Positions 30,954 to 40,159 of a stretch of DNA of 43,768 bases are shown here, piece by piece. Each line of letters starts with the position of its first letter. Position 1 is the first letter of the stretch. Position numbers and translations under genes: made by a program. The notes under the pieces are model-generated. The model saw only the letters and a program-made list of their open reading frames with translations. It made no database searches and was not told the DNA's origin. Source of the DNA: Oscillospiraceae bacterium (lineage in GTDB: Bacteria > Bacillota > Clostridia > Oscillospirales > Ruminococcaceae); assembly GCA_004555865.1 (NCBI GenBank), contig SFJO01000019.1:1-43768 (forward strand). Direction: 5' to 3'.

Positions 30954-31825
30954 GCAAAGAACGTATTTTTGAACCGTACCAGAAAGCCGAGCGCAGCATC
31001 ATTAAAAAGTACCGCAAACAGCTGTGGAGCCCATTCATTTATGCCATCAAGCACTACGACCTGATTCAGGAGGGCGACCGCATCGCCGTGTGCATCTCCG
31101 GCAGCAAGGACTCCATGCTCATGGCCAAACTCATGCAGGAGCTGCAGCGGCACAGCGACTTTCCCTTTGAACTGAAATTTTTGGTGATGGACCCCGGCTA
31201 CAACGAGATCAACCGCCAGAAGATCGAGAGCAACGCCCGGCTGCTGCACATTCCCATCACCATTTTTGAGACGAACGTGTTTGAGGTCGCCAACGGCAGC
31301 GAAAAGAACCCCTGTTATCTGTGCGCCCGGATGCGGCGCGGCCATTTGTACAGCAAGGCAAAGGCCCTGGGCTGCAACAAAATCGCGCTGGGACACCACT
31401 TCAACGACGTGATCGAAACCACGGTGATGAGCATGTTCTTCGGCAGCCAGCTTCAGGCCATGCCGCCGAAGCTGCACAGCACCAACTTTGAGGGCATGGA
31501 ACTGATCCGCCCCATGTACTGCATCCACGAAGAGGACATTCTGGCCTGGAAACGCTACAACGACCTGGAATTCATCCAGTGTGCCTGCCGCTTTACCGAA
31601 AACTGCACCATGTGCGACAATGGCGGCGGCGGTTCGAAGCGCCAGGAGGTCAAGACCCTGCTCCGCCGCCTGAAGCGGGACAACCCGGACATTGAGAAGA
31701 GTATCTTCAACAGCATCCATTCGGTCTGTCTCGACACGTTCGCCGGCTACAAAACCGGCGGCACGGCCCACTCGTTCCTGGAAAACTACGACCGCCGCGG
31801 CCAGACCCCCGCCGGGCTGGAATAA
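30950..31825 (+). CDS. TtcA-like tRNA thiolation PP-loop ATPase
   Basis: A 291-residue adenylating PP-loop enzyme of the TtcA/TtuA group, which thiolates tRNA bases (s2C32 in TtcA). The PP-loop is ISGSKDSML (49-57). The cysteine pair in NPCYLCARMRRGHLY and a downstream pair CTMC probably hold a cluster or sulfur. GHHFNDVIETTVMSMFFG is the family's second conserved block. It starts inside the last codon of the desulfurase gene (ATGA). The exact modified base is not certain from sequence. Confidence 0.88.
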   Translation: MSKERIFEPYQKAERSIIKKYRKQLWSPFIYAIKHYDLIQEGDRIAVCISGSKDSMLMAKLMQELQRHSDFPFELKFLVMDPGYNEINRQKIESNARLLHIPITIFETNVFEVANGSEKNPCYLCARMRRGHLYSKAKALGCNKIALGHHFNDVIETTVMSMFFGSQLQAMPPKLHSTNFEGMELIRPMYCIHEEDILAWKRYNDLEFIQCACRFTENCTMCDNGGGGSKRQEVKTLLRRLKRDNPDIEKSIFNSIHSVCLDTFAGYKTGGTAHSFLENYDRRGQTPAGLE

Positions 31826-31876
31826 CCGTTCCGGTCCACGCCCCGGCACTCAATCCCCCATCCTGCCCCATACAGA

Positions 31877-31928
31877 ACAAAAGCACGGCACCGCGCCCCT
31901 TCAAGGGGACACGATGCCGTGCTTTTGT
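31877..31928. terminator. Bidirectional terminator
   Basis: Perfect 14-base arms ACAAAAGCACGGCA/TGCCGTGCTTTTGT with an inner CCCCTT/AAGGGG stem, between convergent operons. Confidence 0.95.
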
Positions 31929-31952
31929 CTTTTCCGCGACTGTTTTATATGC

Positions 31953-34900
31953 TTACAGATTGACATTTTCAGCCGCCGCGGCTGCTTTCTTCTTTTTACG
32001 GTGCTTCCGCCCGCCGAGAATCAGCGCCAGAACCAGCAGCAAAGCCGCCGCGCCGATGCCCGCAGGAATGCGCCAATCCAGCGTCTGCACTGCGCAGAAC
32101 ACCGTCTCGCTGGTGCTCATCTCAAACACCACGTAGCTGCCGTCCACGCGGGTGTCCGCTTTTCTCCAGGCCCCGTTGTCGTCCTTCACATAGATGGCCG
32201 TGCGATTGGGGCTGACGGTGGGCAGGTACCGCATGGAATGCCGGTCCTGTCCGTCCGTGCCGTTCAGGGTCAGCTGCCAGCTTTCCAGCAGGGTGCCGGG
32301 CGCGGCCTCGCTGCTCTCGGAAACGGTCAGGCTGGCGGTATCCGGGAAGTTGCCCTCCACCATCAGAATGGCCTTGCCGCCCTCCCGGGTGCGGTCGGAT
32401 TCCAGCAGCTGGTCGTAGGCGGTGTACACCGCGTCCACCGCTTCATCAAAGGTGATCACGCCACCCTCAAAGTCGCCCCAGGTGCCGTAATAGCCATCCT
32501 TGGCGGGCACTTCGGGCAGGCTTGCCTTCGGCAGCTCATCCCCGTAATTCAGCGAGAAGGTGCGCACAGTCTTTCCGTCCGCGCGGAAGATCACCGTCAT
32601 GCTGCGGAAAACGTCCGGCAGGTTTTCCAGCTGCACAAAGTCGCTGAAATTCATGGGTTCGGCCTGGCCTGCATAGCTCACGCCGTCCACACCGGCCAGG
32701 CTGTCGCTCACAAAATAGTTGCGCTCCAGGGTGCTGTCGTCCGCAACGGTGCCGGCGATTGCACCCCGAGCCTCGTCACAGGCATCCACGACCACCAGGC
32801 TGCGGCAGTCGATGATTTCCTTGCCGGTGCCCGCAATGCCGCCCACCTGGCTCTTGCCCGTCAGGCGGCACTTGGCGCTGCTCTGGCGGATGGGGGCACT
32901 GCTCTTACCGGCCACGCCGCCCACATTGGCGGCATCCTCAGCATCCAGCGTGCCCAGGTTCAGTACGCCCAGCACCGTACCCATTTCCATGTTGCCCACA
33001 ATGCCGCCGGCGTTCTGCTTTTTCGCGCTTACCGTGCCATAATTCACACACTGGCGCAGAACCACGCGGGTTTTATAGGTGAAGTTCAGCGAATCGCTGC
33101 CCACCACCTGAATGTCATCCTCCGGGTCCAGATCATTTTCCCGTGCCATGGCGCCGGTAATGCCGCCGGCGTTCAGGTCAGCCTGCACATCGCCGTAGTT
33201 CACGCAGTTGAGGACCTTGCCCTCGGTATCCTTAACGGTATCGTCATCGGAGATGTCCTGATAAATGTCATCGGTGGTCTTTTCGTCCATGGCCCCGGCA
33301 ATGGTGCGGCCGATCTGCTCCATCTGATCGGCCACGGCCCGCAGGTCATCAATCAGATTCTGCGCGTTGCTGCCGGTGCTGTTGGTCAGGCTTCTCACCC
33401 GGTCCGAAATGTCGTTCAGGCTGCTGCTCAGGTCGTTGCGGGCCGCCGTCACCTGATTGCTGGCATCCAGCTTAATGTCCGGCACGGTCACCGTGAGCTC
33501 GCCGTTCAGGTCGGCCGAGCCTTCGCCGCTGACGCTGCCGGCCACACCGGCACCTGCCCCGGCCCCAACGCCGCCGGCCACGATGGTAGCGCTGCCCGGC
33601 TGAGCAGTCGTCTCAGGCTGAGCCGCTGTTTCCGGCTGCACCGCCGCATCGGCCGCGGGCTGTGCCGCGTCCGGCGTTTCTGTCAGGGCCGCAGTTTTCA
33701 TGCTGCCCTGACCGGCCGTGCCCAAGAATGCAATCTGCGCGCCGCCGGTGCCTGCCGCCTGTGGCTGCGCCTCGGGGGCGGCCTGTGCATCCGGCTGGGC
33801 CTCCGGGGTGCTCTGCGTGTCAGGCTGGGCCGGTTCCGGCGTCACTTCCGGCTCCGGTACCGCTGCGGGTTCCGGCGTTGCCCCGGGGGCGGCCGTTGGT
33901 TCCGGGGGCGCCGCATCGCCGGGGGTGGTAATGCTGCCGGCGCCGCCCGCAGCCGCACCCGCACCCGCACCGGCCCCAATGTTGCCGGAGATACTGCCGC
34001 TGATGCCGGTAATATCCCGGATTACAATGTCGCCGCTCTTGATGCTCAGGCCGCTGCCCAGCTCATCCAGCAGCTTCTGGATGTTCTCACGGGTCTTGTC
34101 CACCTTGTTAATGAGGGTATCCACATCGTTGGTCAGGTCGCTGGCGGTGGCCGAGGCATCGTTGTAGGTTTTGTTCAGCAGGCCCTGCATCACATCCAGT
34201 TCCTTGTCCAGCTTCTGGAGGGTGTCCTCCGTATACTGCACCACGCTGTTTGGCTCCATCTGGCCCACAATGCCGCCGGCTTCCTTGCGGCCGAACACCA
34301 GCCCATAGTTGGTACAGCCTTCCACAAAGCCGGTCTGTCTGCCCACAATGCCGCCCACGTTGTAGCCGATGTGCTGATAGCCCACTATGCCGTTGTTCAC
34401 GCAGTTGCGAATCACACCCGAGGAATCGCCGGCCACGCCGCCTACGTCTGTAATGTTGGTGCCAGACTCCGTAGTGGTGAAGTCCTGCAGGGTCAGATCC
34501 GACAGATCCACGTCGTTCTGCTCCACGGTGGTGTTCACGTTGCTGCCATTGAGGGTTCCGGTCACCGCACCGTGGTTGTCGCCCACAATGCCGCCCACAA
34601 AGTGCTGGCCGTAAGCAACGCCGGTGCTGGTGCAGCCGACGATCATGCCGGTGGATTCGTTCACACCGGCAATGCTGCCCACTTTGGACGCGCCGGACAC
34701 CACACCGGTGAACCAGCAGCCCTGAATGGTGCCCTCGTTCTTACCGGAAATGCCGCCCACCGTGCTACGGCTTCCGCCGGGAACCACATTGCCGGAGACG
34801 GTCAGCTCATTGATGAGCGCGCCCTCCTGCACATAGCGGAAGAAACCCACGGCCGATCCGTCCTGCGTCAGCGAAACGCCGGTAATGCGGTGGCTGCCGC

Positions 34901-35171
34901 CCTGGAATTCGCCCCCGAAGGTGGGAATGCCCTCAAAATCCACGCCGGTCAGGTCAATGTCCTTGTCCAGGATCACCAGCTTGTCCTTGCTCCAGCTGTC
35001 CAGTCGGCAGTTCTCCGCCAGGCTCACCAGGTCCTGTGCCGAAGCAATGTGGATGGTCTGCTTCTGCGGCTGATCTTCCGCCAGAGCTGCCCCCGGCAGC
35101 ACGGCCAGCAGCATGCACAGGCTGAGCAGCGCCGCCAGAACCCGCTGCGTTCCGTTTTTCAGTTTGCTCAT
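31953..35171 (-). CDS. GLUG-repeat surface protein with coiled coils and C-terminal anchor
   Basis: A 1072-residue exported protein. Signal peptide (to about residue 31, VLPGAALAE), then GLUG-type repeats (six GG[IV][SVA]G-like blocks, about 135-310, such as GGIVGDNHGAVTG). A coiled-coil stretch follows (about 315-370), a Pro/Ala/Glu/Gln-rich linker (about 400-520), a second coiled coil (about 560-640) and four or five more GLUG repeats (about 680-800). A beta-rich domain leads to a membrane helix (AGIGAAALLLVLALILGG) and a lysine-rich tail. ATG overlaps the MMPL gene stop (ATGA). GLUG domains occur in cell-surface proteins; the ligand is unknown. Confidence 0.85.
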   Translation of the reverse strand: MSKLKNGTQRVLAALLSLCMLLAVLPGAALAEDQPQKQTIHIASAQDLVSLAENCRLDSWSKDKLVILDKDIDLTGVDFEGIPTFGGEFQGGSHRITGVSLTQDGSAVGFFRYVQEGALINELTVSGNVVPGGSRSTVGGISGKNEGTIQGCWFTGVVSGASKVGSIAGVNESTGMIVGCTSTGVAYGQHFVGGIVGDNHGAVTGTLNGSNVNTTVEQNDVDLSDLTLQDFTTTESGTNITDVGGVAGDSSGVIRNCVNNGIVGYQHIGYNVGGIVGRQTGFVEGCTNYGLVFGRKEAGGIVGQMEPNSVVQYTEDTLQKLDKELDVMQGLLNKTYNDASATASDLTNDVDTLINKVDKTRENIQKLLDELGSGLSIKSGDIVIRDITGISGSISGNIGAGAGAGAAAGGAGSITTPGDAAPPEPTAAPGATPEPAAVPEPEVTPEPAQPDTQSTPEAQPDAQAAPEAQPQAAGTGGAQIAFLGTAGQGSMKTAALTETPDAAQPAADAAVQPETAAQPETTAQPGSATIVAGGVGAGAGAGVAGSVSGEGSADLNGELTVTVPDIKLDASNQVTAARNDLSSSLNDISDRVRSLTNSTGSNAQNLIDDLRAVADQMEQIGRTIAGAMDEKTTDDIYQDISDDDTVKDTEGKVLNCVNYGDVQADLNAGGITGAMARENDLDPEDDIQVVGSDSLNFTYKTRVVLRQCVNYGTVSAKKQNAGGIVGNMEMGTVLGVLNLGTLDAEDAANVGGVAGKSSAPIRQSSAKCRLTGKSQVGGIAGTGKEIIDCRSLVVVDACDEARGAIAGTVADDSTLERNYFVSDSLAGVDGVSYAGQAEPMNFSDFVQLENLPDVFRSMTVIFRADGKTVRTFSLNYGDELPKASLPEVPAKDGYYGTWGDFEGGVITFDEAVDAVYTAYDQLLESDRTREGGKAILMVEGNFPDTASLTVSESSEAAPGTLLESWQLTLNGTDGQDRHSMRYLPTVSPNRTAIYVKDDNGAWRKADTRVDGSYVVFEMSTSETVFCAVQTLDWRIPAGIGAAALLLVLALILGGRKHRKKKKAAAAAENVNL

Positions 35172-37699
35172 TGCTGCTCGCCTCCTTTGTTGTTCTCATC
35201 CGATGCATCCGGATTGTCCTTTGTCGGCGGGTCATCCGCACTGGTCACATCGTCCAGATAATAATCCGCATTCGCCTGGGTCGGCTTCACGGTGGTTCCG
35301 GTGGAGATGGAGGCATTCATCTGGCCGTGCAGCACGCCTGAGAAGTCCGCATCCACCACGCCGGAAATGTAGCCGCGCACGTGGCCGTCCACGCGCATGG
35401 TGCCGCTGGCCGTCCGGGTGGGCAGCTTCAGCGTCTTCATCTCGAAGCTGGTGCGCTCCATCAGGGTGTCGCCCAGCAGCAGGATCTGCGGCAGCACGCC
35501 CAGAACCAGCACAATGGAAATGATGGTACCGCGGCCCAGACAGCTGCCAATGGAGGAAATAACCGGATTGGTGGTCATCACGCCGATCAGGCTGCCTGCC
35601 ACCGCAAGAATAGTACCGGAGGTAAAGATGGTGGGGAACGCCTCGTTCAGCGCCCCGACAATGGCATCATGGGGTTTCATGTATTTTTTCAGGTCCAGAT
35701 AATGGCTGGAGATCACGATGGCGTAGTCGATGTTGGCGCCCATCTGAATGGAGTTGACCACCAGATAGCCCAAAAAGTACAGCGGGCTGTCCTGCAGATA
35801 AGGGAACGAGAAGTTCATCCAAATACTGCCCTGAATCACCACAATCAACAGCACCGGCAGCGCCGCCGAGGTAAAGGTGAACAGCAGCACCAGAATCACG
35901 AACAGGGCCGACAGTATACTGATCAGCATATTGTCCTCGCCGAAGGTGGAGGACAGGTCCTTCGCGCTGGTGGAGTTGCCCACCACGTAGCAATCGCTGC
36001 TGTAATACTTTGCAATGATTGCGTGAGCCTCGTCCAGAAATTCAAACGTCTCATCGCCTTCTTCCGGCAGGTCCAGATAGGCCACCAGACGGCTGTACCG
36101 GTCGCTCTGCAGCTGAATCCGGGCCTTGTCCAGCTGGTCGAACAGATCATCCAGCTTCTCCTGTGTGTCGCCGCTGAAGGTCACATTGCCCTTGCGCATC
36201 TCGTCCTTCACAAACATGAACATATCGTACAGGGGCACCTTGTAGTTGCTCAGGCCGTTTACAAATTCGCCGTACTGGCTGTCGTTCACCGCATAGGCAG
36301 AATACAGCAGCGAGGCCACCTCATAGTCCATGTCGGCCAACTCGGAGAACTGGCGGGGCGTAAGCGCATCGGTCAGCATATAGCCGTCCATGGCTTCCTG
36401 GTTGGCCAGGCCCACAGCCTTGGTCACATTCGGCAGCTCTTCCAGTTCGCTCAGGATTTTTCCCTCGGCATCGTAATTGCCAGAGGGCACCACAATGGCC
36501 ACCATGGTGCTGGAGCCAAACGTCCCCTTGATTTTCTGATGGGCAATCTGACTGGTGCTCTGCTTGGGCGTGGTCAAATCCGTATATGTATAGCAGTAGG
36601 GGCATTTGTTGGCAAACACAGCGGCCACCGCAGCCACCGCCACAAATACCGGCGGAATGATGTAGCGGGTTTTGACCGCCATCTTGCCCACCACCGTAAT
36701 TTTCGGCATCAGATTCTTATGCTTGGTCTTGTCAATCCAACGGCTGAACAGCATCAGCAGGCCGGGCATCAGGGTAAACACCGACAGCAGGCTGAAAATA
36801 ATGGCCTTGATCAGAACCATGGCCATGTCAATACCAATGCCGAAATGCATGAAGCCCAGCGCCGCCAGGCCCGAAATGGTGGTCAGCGAACTGGAGGAAA
36901 TTTCCGGAATGGCCTTGCTCAGGGCCGCCACGCAGGCATCCCGCACATTCTTGGTCTCGTGCTCATCCGAAAAGCGATGGCACAGAATGATGGCGTAGTC
37001 AATGGCCAACGCCAGCTGCAGAATCACCGTCACCGAATTGGAAATAAACGAAATTGTGTCGAAAACGAAGTTGGTGCCCTTGTTCAGCAGGGCCGCCGCG
37101 CCGAAGGTGAGCACCAGCACCGGCACCTCCGCGTAGGAGCGGGAGGTCAGGATCAGCACCAGCACGATGATGATGGCGGCGATGGCCAGAATCGACCCCA
37201 TCTCCGCGGCCAGATCGGCGGAAGAATCCACGCCCACCGAAGTATCCACATACAAATCGTAGTCGGAAAGCATATCCTCGATTTGATGCAATGCGTGGAT
37301 GCTGATGTCATCCATCTCTTCGCCGTCAAAGGTCACGGTGTACAGAGCCGATGCATCCTTATAGTGATCGGTGGTGCCGTCAAACTCCACCGAATTCACG
37401 CCATCCACCGCCTCAATCTGATCCACCAATGCTTCGGCCTTGGCGTAGGTGATGTTTGAAATCATGATCCGGGCCGTGCCGAAGGTGGTGAAGTTGTCGT
37501 TCATCACCGTCAGGCCCTGCCGGGTCTCGGTGTCCTCCCCCAGGTAGGTGGTGATGTCGTTCTCCACGTTCACCCAGTCCATGGCTACGATGGAGAAGAT
37601 CAGCGCAAACACATACAGCAGGAAAATCAGGTTTCGCTTATCCACAATGAACGCGGCCAGCTTTTCCATTCCATTTTCTTTGGGCTTTTTCTCGTCCAA
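35168..37699 (-). CDS. MMPL/RND-family exporter
   Basis: A large RND-superfamily membrane exporter of the MMPL type, 843 residues. Two homologous halves each have one N-terminal helix, a large outer loop and five to six helices; conserved patterns include ALAIDYAIILCHRFSDE and GANIDYAIVISSHYLD. I chose TTG at 37699 because AAGGAG lies eight bases upstream; GTG further up lacks spacing and ATG at 37669 lacks a site. The C-terminus (about 760-800, MRVDGHVRGYISGVVDADFS) has a repeated G-x-V/I pattern like a short beta-helix. Coupled to the GLUG protein, perhaps its partner or cargo. Confidence 0.88.
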   Translation of the reverse strand: MDEKKPKENGMEKLAAFIVDKRNLIFLLYVFALIFSIVAMDWVNVENDITTYLGEDTETRQGLTVMNDNFTTFGTARIMISNITYAKAEALVDQIEAVDGVNSVEFDGTTDHYKDASALYTVTFDGEEMDDISIHALHQIEDMLSDYDLYVDTSVGVDSSADLAAEMGSILAIAAIIIVLVLILTSRSYAEVPVLVLTFGAAALLNKGTNFVFDTISFISNSVTVILQLALAIDYAIILCHRFSDEHETKNVRDACVAALSKAIPEISSSSLTTISGLAALGFMHFGIGIDMAMVLIKAIIFSLLSVFTLMPGLLMLFSRWIDKTKHKNLMPKITVVGKMAVKTRYIIPPVFVAVAAVAAVFANKCPYCYTYTDLTTPKQSTSQIAHQKIKGTFGSSTMVAIVVPSGNYDAEGKILSELEELPNVTKAVGLANQEAMDGYMLTDALTPRQFSELADMDYEVASLLYSAYAVNDSQYGEFVNGLSNYKVPLYDMFMFVKDEMRKGNVTFSGDTQEKLDDLFDQLDKARIQLQSDRYSRLVAYLDLPEEGDETFEFLDEAHAIIAKYYSSDCYVVGNSTSAKDLSSTFGEDNMLISILSALFVILVLLFTFTSAALPVLLIVVIQGSIWMNFSFPYLQDSPLYFLGYLVVNSIQMGANIDYAIVISSHYLDLKKYMKPHDAIVGALNEAFPTIFTSGTILAVAGSLIGVMTTNPVISSIGSCLGRGTIISIVLVLGVLPQILLLGDTLMERTSFEMKTLKLPTRTASGTMRVDGHVRGYISGVVDADFSGVLHGQMNASISTGTTVKPTQANADYYLDDVTSADDPPTKDNPDASDENNKGGEQQ

Positions 37700-37874
37700 C
37701 TCCGTCACTCCTTCTTCTCGCCTTGGAAGTTTCCGCACTGTCCAAACAGGCCGGCAGTGCGCCTCAAATCGTCAGCGCTGCAGGTTGTTTCGCGACGGCG
37801 GGCCGTTTGCTTTCACTTCCGTAGCATATGCTCCCGGCTTTTATTTCCATTGATGAATATCCTACGACTTATTT

Positions 37875-37902
37875 ATTATATTGACTCATCGTCCAATGTC
37901 CA
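37875..37902 (-). promoter_or_regulatory. Promoter of the MMPL-GLUG operon
   Basis: Minus strand TGGACA (37902-37897), 16-bp spacer, TATAAT (37880-37875). The leader is about 170 bases. A second TTGGAC copy lies in the spacer. Confidence 0.7.
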
Positions 37903-38054
37903 TGAAAAAATTTTGAACTTTACTCACGATTCTGACACATTTCAAAAAATGGTAAAATCCTGTTTTTTTCGTCGTTTTTATGCGGTTTACCTGCACAGTT
38001 TTCTCTTTGCTTTCTTGCCTTTTTTGTACCTCCGCTCTTCGTGCCCTTGCGAGC

Positions 38055-38099
38055 AAAAAAGCACATCCCGCCCGGGCTTGCATTCCGGTCGAGATGTGC
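38055..38099 (-). terminator. Terminator downstream of ridA
   Basis: Seven-base stem GCACATC/GATGTGC (38061-38067, 38093-38099) with six T residues on the minus strand. About 150 bases after the ridA stop; nothing coding lies between. Confidence 0.75.
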
Positions 38100-38248
38100 G
38101 TATCGAGGATTCCATTGCTGCCGTGGCGTCTGCGTTCCTCGGCTTGGGGGAAGCCGTGAAACCTCACTTCGGTTCATTTTACATTGTATGCACTCTACCG
38201 TTCGTATGTGCCCGGCTGCGCCTGCACATTCCGTTTAATCTGCGGCTC

Positions 38249-38650
38249 TCACTCCAGCACCGTGTGAACCATGGCCGCCAGCTCAATCTCCACCAGCTGG
38301 GTGGGGCGGTTCAGGCTCTTGATGGCCATTCCCGTACACAGCGGCTTTACGTTGTGGAAGGTCTCGCTGTATGCCCTGCCCACCTCGGCGGCGTTGGCCA
38401 TGTCCGTAACGAAGTAATCTACACGGTATACGTCCCGCGCGCCTGCGCCCGCCTGGGCCAGCAGAACCAGCATCTTATCGAAGATATACCGGGCCTGCTC
38501 ATAGGCGGTTTCGCCATAAACGCTGCCGTCCGGCTGCACCGAGGTGGTTCCGCCGATGAACACCTGATCGTCAATTTTCACCATACGAGAATAGCCGACC
38601 TTCTCTTCCAGCGGCGCGCCGGAGGAATAATTGATGCGCTTGTGTTCCAT
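38249..38650 (-). CDS. ridA: RidA family enamine/imine deaminase
   Basis: Hydrolyses reactive enamines or imines made by amino-acid-oxidising or PLP enzymes. The 133-residue protein has VFIGGTTSVQPDGSVYG, YEQARYIFDKMLVLLAQAGA, VYRVDYFVTDMAN and the C-terminal PTQLVEIELAAMV. ATG at 38650 has GGAG seven bases upstream; ATG at 38662 would be too close to its site. Last in the oxidoreductase operon, 53 bases after the FAD subunit, which fits removing the imine product of that enzyme. Confidence 0.88.
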   Translation of the reverse strand: MEHKRINYSSGAPLEEKVGYSRMVKIDDQVFIGGTTSVQPDGSVYGETAYEQARYIFDKMLVLLAQAGAGARDVYRVDYFVTDMANAAEVGRAYSETFHNVKPLCTGMAIKSLNRPTQLVEIELAAMVHTVLE

Positions 38651-38703
38651 AGCCGTCTCCATCCTTTCCGTTCGCGGCGGTGTTTTCCGCCGTTCGTGCT
38701 GCG

Positions 38704-39834
38704 TTACGCCTTCGCCTTAAAGCGGTCGTACCGCAGGCCGGGCACATCCACGCAGGGCGTTTCGTCCAACACCAGCTGGCTGAGCAGCAGGCCTGTGCCG
38801 GGGCCGATGCCGAAGCCGTGGCCGGTAAAGCCGCAGGCAATCACCAGGCCAGGCACCTCATTCACCTTGTCGATGATGGGCACATGGTCGGCGCAGTCAT
38901 CCATGAAGCCGGACCAGTGCCGGACGATCTTGGCGTCTGCCAGGTCGGGGAAGTACTTCATGATGCCCCGGCAGACCGAAGGGGCCGTGATGGAGGTGGC
39001 CTCGCCTGCATCGTTGTCGTTCTTCACGTAAGCATCCAGGCCGCTGCTGCCGCCGAACACGAACGAGCCGTGATTGGTCTGGTGGCCGTAGAAGTCCGCC
39101 TCGGCGGTGCCCAGCATCTGCCAGAACATAGGGGGCTGCACTTCGGTCACCAGGCATTCCAGATTGTGCTTCATCAGGGGCACGTCAATGCCCACCGTGT
39201 TCAGGATGGCCCGGCTTGCATAGCCCGCCGCCACAATGATGTGGCCGCCCTCGTAGCAGTTGCCCGCTTTGGTGATCACCTTGCGCGCCATGCCGTGGTG
39301 CTTCTGAAGCTCCACCACCTCTTCGCCGGAGATGAAGTGAACGCCCATGGCCCGTGCCCGGCGGTAGAAGGCCAACGTGGTCACCATCGGGTTTGCGTGG
39401 CCGTCGGTGGGGCACCAGGAAGCGCCGATCACCTCGTGAGACATATAGGGGCAGATCTGCCGTGCCTCGTCGCCGTCGATCATGCGCACATCCAGGCCGG
39501 CGCTCACGCTCTTGTCCACCAGCTTCTTCAAGATCTCCAGATGCTCGGGGGTTTTGCCCAGGCGCAGGTTGCCTTCCTTGTGGTACTCAATGTCACAGCC
39601 CAACTCCTCGCTCAGGTTGGGCCACAGGTGCTCAATGGCGTACATGGCAATGGGCAGCTCCCGCACGTCACGGGCCGACTGACGAACACCGCCGCCGTTT
39701 CGGCTGGACCCGCCATGGCCGATCATCTCGGACTCCAGCACGATCACCGATACGCCCTTTTTCGCCAGGTAATAGGCGGCTGCGCAGCCTGTAATGCCTG
39801 CGCCAATGATGACAACATCCGCGGTTTTATTCAT
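38704..39834 (-). CDS. FAD-dependent amino-acid/amine oxidoreductase subunit (DAO family)
   Basis: A 376-residue DAO-superfamily flavoprotein resembling sarcosine oxidase beta, HcnC and the beta subunit of dye-linked proline dehydrogenases. FAD-binding IIGAGITGCAAAYYLAKKG (9-27), then GHGGSSRNGGGVRQSARD, and the C-terminal ACGFTGHGFGIGPGTGLLLSQL. It probably oxidises a C-N bond and passes electrons to its Fe-S partners. It overlaps the [2Fe-2S] gene by eight bases, with GAGGTGAG upstream. Candidate substrates are proline, sarcosine, glycine-type amines or opines; sequence alone does not decide. Confidence 0.87.
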   Translation of the reverse strand: MNKTADVVIIGAGITGCAAAYYLAKKGVSVIVLESEMIGHGGSSRNGGGVRQSARDVRELPIAMYAIEHLWPNLSEELGCDIEYHKEGNLRLGKTPEHLEILKKLVDKSVSAGLDVRMIDGDEARQICPYMSHEVIGASWCPTDGHANPMVTTLAFYRRARAMGVHFISGEEVVELQKHHGMARKVITKAGNCYEGGHIIVAAGYASRAILNTVGIDVPLMKHNLECLVTEVQPPMFWQMLGTAEADFYGHQTNHGSFVFGGSSGLDAYVKNDNDAGEATSITAPSVCRGIMKYFPDLADAKIVRHWSGFMDDCADHVPIIDKVNEVPGLVIACGFTGHGFGIGPGTGLLLSQLVLDETPCVDVPGLRYDRFKAKA

Positions 39835-40156
39835 CGTCGCTCACCTCGTTCGCAAAGACGCGCATCTCAATGGGTCGGGCCGGGCTGCGGCTGGTGCATT
39901 CCTCCAGTTCCGCGGGTTTTACGCCCAGCTCTTTGGCAATGATGCCCTTTACCAGCTTGCCGCAGGTGCCGCCCTGGCACAGGCCCATGCCCACGCGCAA
40001 AAAGCGCCGTACCTCCGTCATGGTGCGCATTCCCTCATGCACTGCCCGGCGAATTTCGCCCTTCGTGACCTCTTCGCAGCGGCAGATGATCAGATCATCG
40101 TCCGGTTCCGGGTGGAAGCCGCCCAGATCGTCGTCTCTATCCAAATACATGGCCAT
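39827..40156 (-). CDS. BFD-like [2Fe-2S] protein
   Basis: A 109-residue electron-transfer subunit. The BFD-like [2Fe-2S] pattern is complete: C25 and C27 in IICRCEEV, C60 and C65 in GLCQGGTCG. Such a module lies between the flavin subunits in octopine oxidase, HcnABC and proline dehydrogenase complexes, sometimes fused. ATG at 40156 lies three bases after the preceding stop. The acidic C-terminal extension (ANEVSDDE) is unassigned. Confidence 0.88.
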   Translation of the reverse strand: MAMYLDRDDDLGGFHPEPDDDLIICRCEEVTKGEIRRAVHEGMRTMTEVRRFLRVGMGLCQGGTCGKLVKGIIAKELGVKPAELEECTSRSPARPIEMRVFANEVSDDE

Positions 40157-40159
40157 TGT

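Noticed and set aside
31692..35261. A 1189-residue plus-strand open frame
   Set aside because: It is antisense to the GLUG protein gene, starts inside the TtcA-like gene in another frame, and has no signal, domain or ribosome site; GC-rich codon bias explains it.
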